64,000 nt of DNA from contig JAAYDZ010000027.1 in NCBI GenBank assembly GCA_012728975.1, positions 1 to 64,000 of the forward strand, read 5' to 3'. The translations under genes and the position numbers were made by a program. Shown piece after piece: positions 41,963-51,097 of this stretch (position 1 is its first letter; every line of letters begins with the position of its first letter). The notes beneath the pieces are model-generated. The model was not told the DNA's origin. It saw only the letters and a program-made list of their open reading frames with translations, and ran no database searches. Source of the stretch: Bacteroidales bacterium (GTDB lineage: Bacteria; Bacteroidota; Bacteroidia; Bacteroidales; UBA932).

Positions 41963-44452
41963 ATGAAGAATATTCTTGGAAAATTGAAAAAATTGCTGCC
42001 CTATCTTGTAGCAGCCGCTATTTTTATCATTCTTGCTGTGGCTTACTGCTACCCTGTCCTTTCAGGCAAGGCTCTCCGTCAAGGTGATATCTATCAATGG
42101 AAAGGAATGGCACAGGAAACTCTTCAATATTACGAGCAGACAGGTAAATGGTCAGCATGGACCAATTCAATGTTCTCCGGAATGCCCACTTACCAGATAG
42201 CCGGCGGTGTCAGTAATGAGGTGACTTGGTATACTAAAATATGTTCAGCATTAAGTGTTTTTTTCGCTAAGCTTACCCATCTGTTTTTTAGCAATAATGT
42301 TCTGATGTTAATAATCGGATATTTTGTAGGATTCTATATTTTGCTCTCCTCTTTTAAGGTTGACAAATGGCTTTCGATTGTAGGTTCCATTGCTATTACA
42401 TTGTCGTCCTATTTTTTCATTATAATAGTGGCGGGACATGAGTCAAAGGCACTAACTCTTGGCCTTATGGCTCCTGTAATAGCGGGATTTTATCTGATAT
42501 TTCACAAGAAATACCTCTGGGGTATATGCTTGACGATGCTTTATACAGCATTCGGACTCTATAAGCATCCTCAGATGTCATATTATATATTTATGATGAT
42601 AGGAGTGTTTGCCATTGCTGAGATTTGGCAGCACATCAAAGAGAGACGCTTCAAGGATATGATAATAGCTATCTCTTTATTTGCACTATCAGTCCTGATT
42701 GGCGCAGGCACAGGTTACGGTAAATATAAGTCCAATGCAGACTATATGAAAGAAACTATGCGTGGGGGACACTCGGAGATCGTGAGAGAGGAGGCTGTTG
42801 CAACTTCAAACAATGACTCAGGGCTTAGCTTTGACTATGCTACACAGTGGAGTTACGGTATCGGCGAAACCTTTACCTTGATGATACCTAATTTCAGGGG
42901 AGGAGCCTCCGCTTCGAATATCGGCACTGATTCGCGCTTTGCTGAAACTCTCAAATCCAGGGGTGTTGATCCTCAAACAGTTAAACACCTTTCTTCTGCG
43001 GCTCCTACCTACTGGGGAGAGCAGCCATTCACATCAGGACCGGTCTACATTGGTGCTATAGTCTGTTTTCTCTTTGTGTTGGGCATCTGTATTGTTAAGG
43101 GGCCCTACAAGTGGGGATTATTAATTGCAACCATTTTCTCGGTGCTTCTCTCCTGGGGTCACAATTTTGAGTGGTTTTCCAGACTCTTTTTTGATTATTT
43201 TCCTCTATACAGCAAGTTCAGGACGGTATCCTCAATACTAGTGGTAGCCCAGATAGCGATGCCTTTGCTCGGTTTTCTCGCACTGAAAGAGATTTTTGAG
43301 GGTAAAATTGATGTCGGGAAACTCAAGAGGGCACTCCTAATCGCATTCGGCACTACCGGTGGCATAACACTATTCTTTGCGCTATTCGGAGGGCTCCTCT
43401 TCAACTTCACATCTTCCGGGGATGCCTATATGGTTGCTCAACTACCCGACTGGTTTATGGAGTCACTCATAGACCAGAGGGCTGCAATGTTCCGGAATGA
43501 CTGTTTTAGGTCTTTCGTATTCATTTTGCTTGCAGCGCTTCTGATTTTGCTTTTTGCAAAGCAAAAAATCAAACCGGCACTTTTTACTCTCATACTTGGA
43601 GTGCTGGTTGTGGCAGATATGTGGCCGGTCAACAGAAGATACTTTAATGAAGATCATTTCGTTACCCAAAAAGAGAACGACTCCTATTTCCAAAAATATG
43701 CATACGAGGAGGAGATACTCAAGGACACTGATCCCCATTTTCGGGTATTGAACCTTACTACCGATACCTATAACGAGTCCCGTACATCATATTATTTTAA
43801 GTCCATAGGAGGCTACCACGCAGCTAAACTTCGCAGATATCAGGACCTTATAGACGAACATCTTTCACAGATGAATCTCAAAGCGTTCAATATGCTCAAT
43901 GCCAAATACATTATCGTTAATCAAGATGGATCTCCTGTGCCAATGCTTAATGAGGAACGTTTGGGTAACGCCTGGTTTGTGGATGAGATAATGCTGGTTG
44001 ACACGCCCAACCAAGAGAGTGATGCACTCAGAGTCATTGAACCTGCTACAGTTGCTGTGACCGACAAGATATTTGCTGATTTCGTCACTGCTTCAACAAC
44101 ACCTACGGACCCCACTGCCCACATAGAACTAACTTCATATGCACCGGATATGCTGACCTACACGAGCCATTGTGCATACGACAAAACGGCAGTCTTCTCA
44201 GAAGTCTACTATCCCTACGGATGGAAGGCCTATATTGATGGCACTCCGGTTGAGCATTTCCGTGTCAATTATCTCTTAAGAGCCCTAAATGTGCCCGCAG
44301 GTACCCACGAGATCCGCTTTGAATTCCGTCCTGATTCGGTGATAAAAGGCTATAAAGTTTCATTGGCTTTTTCAGGTATATTGTATTTTATACTTATTGG
44401 TTCTATTACATTTGGTTTATACCGTTTTTTTGTAAAAAAAGAAGATGAATAA
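41963..44452 (+). CDS. YfhO-family polytopic membrane protein
   Basis: An 829-residue protein with about twelve to fourteen membrane helices and a large C-terminal extracytoplasmic domain. The opening (YCYPVLSGKALRQGDIYQW) and the loop motif WTNSMFSGMPTYQ match YfhO-type proteins of the GT-C-like superfold, which transfer sugars from polyprenyl-phosphate to lipid or polymer acceptors. The C-terminal segment (VYYPYGWKAYIDGTPVE) is the family end domain. The location with a lipid kinase, an epimerase and a glycosyltransferase suggests lipid or polymer glycosylation at the outer face of the inner membrane. It overlaps the next gene by 8 bases. Confidence 0.8.
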   Translation: MKNILGKLKKLLPYLVAAAIFIILAVAYCYPVLSGKALRQGDIYQWKGMAQETLQYYEQTGKWSAWTNSMFSGMPTYQIAGGVSNEVTWYTKICSALSVFFAKLTHLFFSNNVLMLIIGYFVGFYILLSSFKVDKWLSIVGSIAITLSSYFFIIIVAGHESKALTLGLMAPVIAGFYLIFHKKYLWGICLTMLYTAFGLYKHPQMSYYIFMMIGVFAIAEIWQHIKERRFKDMIIAISLFALSVLIGAGTGYGKYKSNADYMKETMRGGHSEIVREEAVATSNNDSGLSFDYATQWSYGIGETFTLMIPNFRGGASASNIGTDSRFAETLKSRGVDPQTVKHLSSAAPTYWGEQPFTSGPVYIGAIVCFLFVLGICIVKGPYKWGLLIATIFSVLLSWGHNFEWFSRLFFDYFPLYSKFRTVSSILVVAQIAMPLLGFLALKEIFEGKIDVGKLKRALLIAFGTTGGITLFFALFGGLLFNFTSSGDAYMVAQLPDWFMESLIDQRAAMFRNDCFRSFVFILLAALLILLFAKQKIKPALFTLILGVLVVADMWPVNRRYFNEDHFVTQKENDSYFQKYAYEEEILKDTDPHFRVLNLTTDTYNESRTSYYFKSIGGYHAAKLRRYQDLIDEHLSQMNLKAFNMLNAKYIIVNQDGSPVPMLNEERLGNAWFVDEIMLVDTPNQESDALRVIEPATVAVTDKIFADFVTASTTPTDPTAHIELTSYAPDMLTYTSHCAYDKTAVFSEVYYPYGWKAYIDGTPVEHFRVNYLLRALNVPAGTHEIRFEFRPDSVIKGYKVSLAFSGILYFILIGSITFGLYRFFVKKEDE

Positions 44453-45596
44453 AAAGATTTTTGACAGGATTCTAATAACCGGAGGAGCAGGTTTTATTGG
44501 TTCTAATATTGCTTTGAAACTACTGGACAAGGGGTATTCCGTAACAGTACTGGATAATTTGAGTCCGCAGATCCACGGAAATGACCCTGAAAACACATCA
44601 CCACTTTTTCGTAGTATAAAGGATAAAGTACAATTTATCCGGGGGTCTGTTACAAAAAGAGCAGACTGGATTCGTGCACTCGAGGGGCAGGAGGTTATCA
44701 TACACCTTGCTGCTGAGACCGGTACCGGTCAGAGTATGTATGAGATTGAAAGGTATAGCAATGTCAACATCGGAGGCACTGCATTGATGTTGGATCTATT
44801 AACTAATTCAAAACATAGCGTTAAAAAAGTCATAGTGGCTTCTTCCCGAGCAATATACGGCGAAGGCAGGTATAAATGTGAAGTTCACGGTGAGGTTTTT
44901 CCCGCGAGTAGAAAGGACGAAGATATGGCCAGGGGTGATTTTGAGTGCAAATGTCCGGTTTGTGGGGCAGAGGTAATGTTGATGTCCACCACGGAAGAGA
45001 GCAAGATACATCCTACATCTGTTTATGGAATATCCAAGCAGACTCAAGAGCAGCTTGTAATGACAGTTTGTCCAACTATTGGCATAGCTCCCGTGGCCTT
45101 CCGCTACCAGAATGTATATGGTGCCGGACAATCATTGAGCAATCCCTACACTGGTATTCTTTCGATATTCTCTACCCGCATCAAGAATGGAAATGGAATA
45201 AATGTCTTTGAAGATGGACACGAAACAAGAGATTTTGTATATATAGACGATGTAGCAGATGCTACCATAGCAGCTCTGGAAACATCATTGGCGGATGGCG
45301 AAATATTCAATGTCGGAACAGGAGTGCAAACCGATGTTTCAACAGTAGCACAAACACTTGTCAAATGCTATGGAGTTGATGTTCCTGTAACTGTCTCCGG
45401 CAATTATCGTCTCGGGGATATCCGTCACAATTTTGCAGATATTACTAAAGCCCGGACTCTGCTCGGATTTGAACCGGTCTATGATTTTGAAAAGGGCATC
45501 AGGAAATTTTCTTCCTGGGTAGACTGCCAGCAAGTAATGGAAGATAAGTATGAGGAGTCGATTTCTGAAATGAAAACGAAAGGGCTATATAAGTAA
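44445..45596 (+). CDS. NAD-dependent epimerase/dehydratase with zinc-ribbon-like insert
   Basis: Extended SDR sugar-nucleotide enzyme of 383 residues. The NAD motif is TGGAGFIGS (residues 12-20), with DNLS at the end of strand 2, catalytic Ser in ASSRAIYG and Tyr194-x3-Lys198 (YGISK). Between them, residues about 143-180 form an insert with Cys145, His148, Cys168, Cys170 and Cys173 that looks like a zinc ribbon. The same insert with the same placement is known in a branch annotated as dTDP-L-rhamnose 4-epimerase, so a 4-epimerase reaction on a dTDP- or UDP-sugar is likely, substrate uncertain. It overlaps the YfhO gene by 8 bases and precedes the CgeB-like gene by 7. Confidence 0.83.
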   Translation: MNKKIFDRILITGGAGFIGSNIALKLLDKGYSVTVLDNLSPQIHGNDPENTSPLFRSIKDKVQFIRGSVTKRADWIRALEGQEVIIHLAAETGTGQSMYEIERYSNVNIGGTALMLDLLTNSKHSVKKVIVASSRAIYGEGRYKCEVHGEVFPASRKDEDMARGDFECKCPVCGAEVMLMSTTEESKIHPTSVYGISKQTQEQLVMTVCPTIGIAPVAFRYQNVYGAGQSLSNPYTGILSIFSTRIKNGNGINVFEDGHETRDFVYIDDVADATIAALETSLADGEIFNVGTGVQTDVSTVAQTLVKCYGVDVPVTVSGNYRLGDIRHNFADITKARTLLGFEPVYDFEKGIRKFSSWVDCQQVMEDKYEESISEMKTKGLYK

Positions 45597-45603
45597 TTGT
45601 TTG

Positions 45604-46644
45604 ATGGTAAGGGTTTTAATTATATCTTCTCCTTTTTTCGATTACCAGAAAAGTGTAGGTAGAGCTTTCGGGGAGCTTGGCTATGAGATCCGCATTGAGA
45701 CCTACGATGAGCCTATTCATCCTTTCAAGGGAGTATTGAGATGGCGACATAAACTTGCCTCTTCAGCAAGGAAAGAGGTGCTCAGGCAACGGAGTAGAGA
45801 GCGGTATGATGACTATATCCGCTCGGTATTCAAAGAGTTCTCTCCAGATATAGTTTTTAGTTACAACGGAACCATCCTGCTTGATGAGACTCTTGATTGG
45901 TTCAGGCAGAGTTCCAGGGTGATTATTTGGATGTACGATAGCGTTCTTCGTAAGGATCGTAAAAGGTGTCGGGACCATATAGATCATGCAGATGCAGTTT
46001 TCTGCTTTGAGAAAAAGGATGTGGAGTACTATGAGTCAGTTGGGAAAAAAGCCTTCTTCCTGCCTCTTGCTTGTGATACAACTGTCTATTGTCCTCCTAA
46101 AAATCCTCTCGGATGGGATGCGAAAGATATTGATATTCTATTTGTCGGTACCATTTATACCAGTCCCCATCGGGCAAAAATCCTAAAAGAAATTGTATCC
46201 CGTTATCCTGATAGGAAAATAGTCGTTTATGGCCACTATAAGCCCTATTTTAAGAATCCCGTTAAATGGTTTTTCCGTGAAAAACGAGATATCTTCAAAA
46301 ACCGTAATATATCACCTAAAGAGGTTAATGCTCTCTTTGCAAGAACCAAAATAGCTCTCAATATCCATCACAAACAAACTTCATTCGGAGCAAATCAGAG
46401 GGTGTTTGAAGCCTCAGGTGCCGGTGCATATCAGATTTGCGACTGGAACCCTTTTATTGAGTCACTTTTCCCCAATGGAGAAGCGGGACTCTATAGGAAT
46501 ACGGAAGAACTATTCGCCCTTATTGATGATGCTCTCGCTAACGATAAGAGTGATTGTGCATTAAAAGGGTATAAGATAATCACTTCATATCATACCTTCA
46601 AGGTGAGGGTACAGGAGATGCTGAAGACAATTGGCGTTAATTAA
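45604..46644 (+). CDS. CgeB-type glycosyltransferase
   Basis: A 346-residue GT-B-type protein. The N-terminal half (VLIISSPFFDYQKSVGRAFGELGYE) and the C-terminal nucleotide-sugar half (DILFVGTIYTSPHRAKIL, SFGANQRVFEASGAGAYQI) match the CgeB family first seen in Bacillus spore polysaccharide genes. Sugar donor and acceptor are unknown. I use ATG 45604 in place of a TTG one codon earlier. It ends in the palindrome TTAATTAA, which provides its own stop and the stop of the convergent acyltransferase gene. Confidence 0.78.
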   Translation: MVRVLIISSPFFDYQKSVGRAFGELGYEIRIETYDEPIHPFKGVLRWRHKLASSARKEVLRQRSRERYDDYIRSVFKEFSPDIVFSYNGTILLDETLDWFRQSSRVIIWMYDSVLRKDRKRCRDHIDHADAVFCFEKKDVEYYESVGKKAFFLPLACDTTVYCPPKNPLGWDAKDIDILFVGTIYTSPHRAKILKEIVSRYPDRKIVVYGHYKPYFKNPVKWFFREKRDIFKNRNISPKEVNALFARTKIALNIHHKQTSFGANQRVFEASGAGAYQICDWNPFIESLFPNGEAGLYRNTEELFALIDDALANDKSDCALKGYKIITSYHTFKVRVQEMLKTIGVN

Positions 46645-47221
46645 CCTTTTCCCAGGCTCCACTCTGTGTGTTATACTTTTTAATGACTCTGGCCGGACTG
46701 CCGACAGCAATGCAATAATCCGGAATATCACGAGTTACAACTGAGTTGGCTCCTATAATGCAGTGCTTGCCAACAGACGCGCCTATGATGCAGACATTTT
46801 CACCAATCCAACTGCCATCGCCGATAGTAACCTGTGCAAGTTGCCTGATAGGCTGTTTGAGGATAGGTGTCTCAGGGTCTTCATAGCTGTGAAGATTGTC
46901 AGATATATAAACTTTGTCGGCAGTAAGCACACATTTGCCGATATGTATGGAGGAGGTGGAGTATATATGGTTGAAGTTTCCTATGATGCATCCATCATCG
47001 ATGACAAGTTTAGGTGTCTTGCAACCGGTGAGCGGTTTACATCCAAGCCAGGTGCGGTAATGGATATGGACATTGTTGCCTATGCGAATATTTTTTCTGC
47101 CTTCCAGCTTTAGCGGTGCATCTATTCTGCTTTTTTTGCCAAACTTTCCAAATTGGAATCTGTAAATACAAACAGCCAATAACTTGTAATATACTTTGAA
47201 AAGAAGTGAATCGACTACCAT
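46637..47221 (-). CDS. Hexapeptide-repeat O-acetyltransferase (left-handed beta-helix)
   Basis: A 194-residue acyltransferase of the Maa/NodL/WcaF type. The left-handed beta-helix is visible in repeats such as RIGNNVHIH, IDDGCIIG, IGDGSWIG and IGASVGKHCIIGANS, closing with the standard VGSPARVIKKY. It likely adds an acetyl group from acetyl-CoA to a sugar hydroxyl of the surface glycan. It is the last gene of the long minus-strand operon, 12 bases after the glycosyltransferase gene. Confidence 0.85.
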   Translation of the reverse strand: MVVDSLLFKVYYKLLAVCIYRFQFGKFGKKSRIDAPLKLEGRKNIRIGNNVHIHYRTWLGCKPLTGCKTPKLVIDDGCIIGNFNHIYSTSSIHIGKCVLTADKVYISDNLHSYEDPETPILKQPIRQLAQVTIGDGSWIGENVCIIGASVGKHCIIGANSVVTRDIPDYCIAVGSPARVIKKYNTQSGAWEKVN

Positions 47222-47233
47222 ATAACGGGATTA

Positions 47234-48571
47234 TTATTTGAGGGTTGGTTCAGAAGTAAGAAACTCTTTTAGCACATCCGGATTGAATTTCCGGAAGAAT
47301 AGAGGCTCGGTTTTATGTAAAGGAGAAGCAATGATGGCATCCAACTCATCTATGCTTTCGAATAGATGAAGATTTGGATGATCAAAACAAGCATCTTGCC
47401 ATAAATAATTTGACGCCTTTAATATTGCTACTTTTGCCCCTTTGTCAAGTGCTTCATACTGAGCGGTAGAATTGATAGCGACAACAAGTCCGGCTACATC
47501 AAATAGGGAGGAGGTGTCTATTTCATTTCTGACCACCTCCACATTGTTGTTTGCGCTGAATTTCTGTATAATTTCATCATATCTGAAAAATTCCCCGGGA
47601 TGGAGTTTGAAGATGATTTTAAACTCAGGATGGGAAGATGCTAAGTCACGAGCAATAGGGAAGAGGAAGGCACCGTGTACAATCGATGATATGAATACAA
47701 TAGTGTTTGAATCACGAACAACATTGCCGGGTCCAATAAAAAAGCAGCTGTTACCTAATGGAACAATTCGAGTTGGCATCTTGAAGTCTTTACTCCATTT
47801 TGGACCGAAGGTAAAAATCACATCGGGATAAAACTGATCGGCAATGTTGTCTATCTCAGGATAGTGGTATAAGACATGCTGTTTGCCATAGACAGCATGT
47901 TGCATTTCATAGATGGGAATACCACAAATTCTGGCAGCGGCTATCATGCCTTTTTGTACACCATTCTGTACAAATATTATCCTTTCAGGGGATACTTTTT
48001 TGAATAACTTTGTGTAATAGGCTCTTTCTTGTTGGAATGAACGGTATTGTGAGTTGAGACACTCATAGGGGATGGAGAGTCCGGGTACATTATTAGTGTA
48101 TGCATCTCTGATTTTTTGATATGTATTCTCAGAGAGGTTAGAGTAATCTTTGTGAGTAAATTTGAATATTGGAAGAGGGTTGTATAGGACTTTGTTTTTG
48201 TATTTGTTGCCGGGTTTTAAGTCGTCAAGGTCAAGCAGGCCACCTTGATGTTTTTTGAAAAATCTCCCTATATCATCACTTGCCTTATCATACCACAATC
48301 CATCTTTGTCAGAATATCTGTTTGTGGAAAAGAGCAATGTGCTACATTTTTTTTTGTTTAACTCAAAAAGAGATTTGAATAGAATAGGTGCAAACTGTAT
48401 TAATTTTTTCGGTGTAAGTTTAATCCTCTGATTCTTGTTAATCGGCGTGGCAATCCTTATTAGAACCTGGTGCCTGAACAAATCCCAGGGTGCAGCGCAA
48501 TCCTCTTCTTTGAGATCAAAAAGATTGTATTCTTGTTCAATTTTGTAGAATATGTCTATTGCGTTTTCCAT
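47234..48571 (-). CDS. Putative surface-glycan glycosyltransferase (GT-B-like)
   Basis: A 445-residue protein with no signal peptide. The middle has IIFVQNGVQKGMIAAARICGIP and a YEMQHAVYG segment, and the C-terminal half has KIIFKLHPGEF and VAINSTAQYEALDKGAKV, a pattern seen in capsule-type GT-B transferases, including those that handle sialic-acid-like sugars (the HP motif and the S-T-A-x2-E motif). I therefore propose transfer of the CMP-activated nonulosonic acid made by this operon, but this is inference from motifs and position. It overlaps the flippase gene by 16 bases. Confidence 0.55.
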   Translation of the reverse strand: MENAIDIFYKIEQEYNLFDLKEEDCAAPWDLFRHQVLIRIATPINKNQRIKLTPKKLIQFAPILFKSLFELNKKKCSTLLFSTNRYSDKDGLWYDKASDDIGRFFKKHQGGLLDLDDLKPGNKYKNKVLYNPLPIFKFTHKDYSNLSENTYQKIRDAYTNNVPGLSIPYECLNSQYRSFQQERAYYTKLFKKVSPERIIFVQNGVQKGMIAAARICGIPIYEMQHAVYGKQHVLYHYPEIDNIADQFYPDVIFTFGPKWSKDFKMPTRIVPLGNSCFFIGPGNVVRDSNTIVFISSIVHGAFLFPIARDLASSHPEFKIIFKLHPGEFFRYDEIIQKFSANNNVEVVRNEIDTSSLFDVAGLVVAINSTAQYEALDKGAKVAILKASNYLWQDACFDHPNLHLFESIDELDAIIASPLHKTEPLFFRKFNPDVLKEFLTSEPTLK

Positions 48572-50085
48572 AGGGGTTTGAGTATTTTTCTGATAATGCC
48601 ATTGATTTCTTCGGATATTCTGCTAAAATACAATGCTACAAGAGAGATACTGCCGAATAATGCAGTCCTGATAATACAATCTATGATGGTTGCCAGCAGT
48701 GAGTTGTCAAAAGAAATTTGAATAACTGGTGTTAAATGTCTGTTCCAGAAGAAATTAGCAACAAACAACATAATCATTCCAACAACTATTATAAGATGAT
48801 TCCAGGTCAGTACATTTACGCCTACCTTCCATTTGACAAGAGCCAATTGTAGTATAAAGATTAATGCATAAGAAATAAGGGTGGCAAAAGAGGCGCCTTC
48901 CATTCCATACAAAGGAATCAGGAAAAGGTTTAATATTATAGCTATTCCTGTCAGTAAGAATGAAAGCAACAATGAATAATAGTAGTAGTTTGAATAACTC
49001 AGCACGGAACCGCTGATATTCAAGGTTGTGAATATTACTTTTGATATGCCAAGTATTAAAATAACATATTTGCCTTTACGGTACAAATCACCATTTGGGA
49101 GAATATCAAAGAACAAATCTATATTAATCCATATCAGAAGAAATACAAGTGTAGAGATAATAAGTTGGTGACAAGATACTTTCTTACTCAACTTATCAGC
49201 CTCCTCCATCTCCTTGTTCCGGATTGCCTGGGAAAGCAGAGGTTGAGAAATGTTGTTCAGAGATATATATGCCATTCCTATGACTGATGTTACATAGGTT
49301 GCAATGGTAAAGATTCCGGTTGATTCAAGCCCCATTTTTGCAGTCACAAAAAAAGAGTTGATGCTGGGTGTAATCAATCCACCCAAGGCCGCAAGGATTA
49401 GAAACAATGTGTACATCAAGTACTCTCTTCTGATTTCTTTCGTTATGAATTTGAAGTCAGGCTTGAATGATATCTTTCTGAGCGTGAGTAAATAAATGAT
49501 ATTTAGTAGAGTTGCAATGGCATAAATGACGCAGAATGATACCATCATTCCGTCCAAAGAAATTATCTTGAATCCATATAGAAGGTAAGTTGCCAGGAGC
49601 ATTATCCGAATGCCCACCTCACGTATCAATTTTGGAACAGCTATTCTTTGCAGTACATTGGAGTTTGTTTCAAAAACTGTTGTGTAGAGCATAAAGAAAG
49701 CTAAGGGAATAACAAAATAGAAGTAATCAACAAATAATTGCGAATTCTCTGCAAAAAAATTACATATGGGTACTTTTAAGAGCACAAAGAGGATGCTGTA
49801 GATCAAAATCCCAATAAATGGAACCAAGATAGTCCAGAAAAAGAACCCATGGTCCCCATTTTTCTCATCATTGAAATGAGGAAAGAAACGCATAATGGAT
49901 GTGTTGGTACCCAGCTGGCCTAAGCCTGCAAGTAAAACCGCTGCATCCATCATTACTTTGGTCAACCCAACCTCTTCTGCAGTAAGGTACCTGGTCAGAA
50001 CAAAAAAGGTAGTACAGAAACCCAGCGCTGCCCCCAAATAGGTAACAACAGTTCCCTTAATGCTTTGTCTGACTATTACTCCCAT
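48556..50085 (-). CDS. Wzx-type oligosaccharide flippase
   Basis: A 509-residue polytopic membrane protein of the MATE-like polysaccharide-export superfamily, with about fourteen helices. The N-terminal signature GTVVTYLGAALGFCTTFFVL and LTRYLTAEEVGL is typical. It moves undecaprenyl-linked repeat units from the cytoplasm to the periplasm. No Wzy polymerase or Wzz/Wzc is visible in the window, so the unit may be polymerised by a gene outside, or attached directly to lipid A or a protein. It lies between KAS III and the glycosyltransferase. Confidence 0.85.
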   Translation of the reverse strand: MGVIVRQSIKGTVVTYLGAALGFCTTFFVLTRYLTAEEVGLTKVMMDAAVLLAGLGQLGTNTSIMRFFPHFNDEKNGDHGFFFWTILVPFIGILIYSILFVLLKVPICNFFAENSQLFVDYFYFVIPLAFFMLYTTVFETNSNVLQRIAVPKLIREVGIRIMLLATYLLYGFKIISLDGMMVSFCVIYAIATLLNIIYLLTLRKISFKPDFKFITKEIRREYLMYTLFLILAALGGLITPSINSFFVTAKMGLESTGIFTIATYVTSVIGMAYISLNNISQPLLSQAIRNKEMEEADKLSKKVSCHQLIISTLVFLLIWINIDLFFDILPNGDLYRKGKYVILILGISKVIFTTLNISGSVLSYSNYYYYSLLLSFLLTGIAIILNLFLIPLYGMEGASFATLISYALIFILQLALVKWKVGVNVLTWNHLIIVVGMIMLFVANFFWNRHLTPVIQISFDNSLLATIIDCIIRTALFGSISLVALYFSRISEEINGIIRKILKPLWKTQ

Positions 50086-50096
50086 GTTAGTATATG

Positions 50097-51095
50097 CTAA
50101 ACAATTTCCAGTATCGTACCGCCCCAGGAATAACCTACTCCAAATCCGGAAAGCATGACTTTGCCCTTCAAGTCGCCCGATTTGTGAGCTTCTAATAATG
50201 CTATCGGTATTGTTGAGGATACGGTGTTACCCACATTATCCATAAAGTAGTAAAAGCTTTCTTCATTAATTCCGATTTTCTTTCTAAGGAAATTGAGCAT
50301 ATACTTATTCGCCTGGTGAAAGATAAATAAGTTGATTTCATCTTTGTTCAATTTGTGTTTTACAAGGAGATTATTTACCATTTCAGGGACAACACTTTGC
50401 GTGAAACTGAAAATCTCACTACCGTTCATATAGAGAAAATCATCGGAAATAGGGTTTCCATTCTCATCATAAATGCACTCGCCGGATGATTCTTTCTGCC
50501 TGAAAGCTCCGGTTTTGGTAATCAGATTTTGAGCACCGATACCATCTGTTCCAAGAATAAATTCTCCTATTCTCGCAAAACCATCCGCAGACACAAGTGT
50601 AGCAGCTGCTGCATCGCCAAAAATTGTTCTATTTCCCTTATCTTTGGAATGCAGATGTTTGGTATAGGTTTCTGATGTAAGAAGAAGTACATTACGGGCA
50701 ATTTCAGACACAATGAGTCCTTTAGCGAGAGCTAGACCATAGATGTATCCGGAACAACCAAGGTTAAAGTCTAAAGCTCCAGTGGATGTAGGTATATTGA
50801 GCCTATCCTGAAGAATGCAAGCAGTAGAGGGGAGGAAGTAATCCGGTGATTGTGTGCAAAGCATCATAAAATCAATATTAGCCGGATTGATGTTGTTTTC
50901 TTCAAACAATTTATTAGCTGCTTTAAATGCCATATCTCCTGCAGTCTCGTTTGGAGCGGCAATATGGCGCCGGGAAATACCGATTTTTGAAGAGACTTTC
51001 TCAACACTCCACTCGGGGAATTCTTTGACTAGTTCTTCGTTGGTCAAAACCTTTTCAGGTAGATAATAAGATATTGCTTTGATATATGCTTCCAT
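50097..51095 (-). CDS. 3-oxoacyl-ACP synthase III (KAS III) of the glycan operon
   Basis: Thiolase-fold condensing enzyme of 332 residues that normally joins acetyl-CoA with malonyl-ACP. The catalytic triad is complete: Cys114 (NLGCSGYIYG), His260 (FIFHQANKYM) and Asn290 (DNVGNTVSS). The family GFGVGYSWGG end is present. Its place beside a dedicated ACP and a FabG-like reductase, inside a sugar operon and away from other fatty-acid genes, argues that it makes a specialised acyl group (for example acetoacetyl-ACP) rather than starting membrane lipid synthesis. Pseudomonas syringae has a KAS III gene in its flagellin-glycan island needed for an acylated amino sugar, which is a precedent. Starts 2 bases after the reductase stop. 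Confidence 0.88.
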   Translation of the reverse strand: MEAYIKAISYYLPEKVLTNEELVKEFPEWSVEKVSSKIGISRRHIAAPNETAGDMAFKAANKLFEENNINPANIDFMMLCTQSPDYFLPSTACILQDRLNIPTSTGALDFNLGCSGYIYGLALAKGLIVSEIARNVLLLTSETYTKHLHSKDKGNRTIFGDAAAATLVSADGFARIGEFILGTDGIGAQNLITKTGAFRQKESSGECIYDENGNPISDDFLYMNGSEIFSFTQSVVPEMVNNLLVKHKLNKDEINLFIFHQANKYMLNFLRKKIGINEESFYYFMDNVGNTVSSTIPIALLEAHKSGDLKGKVMLSGFGVGYSWGGTILEIV

Positions 51096-51097
51096 AA

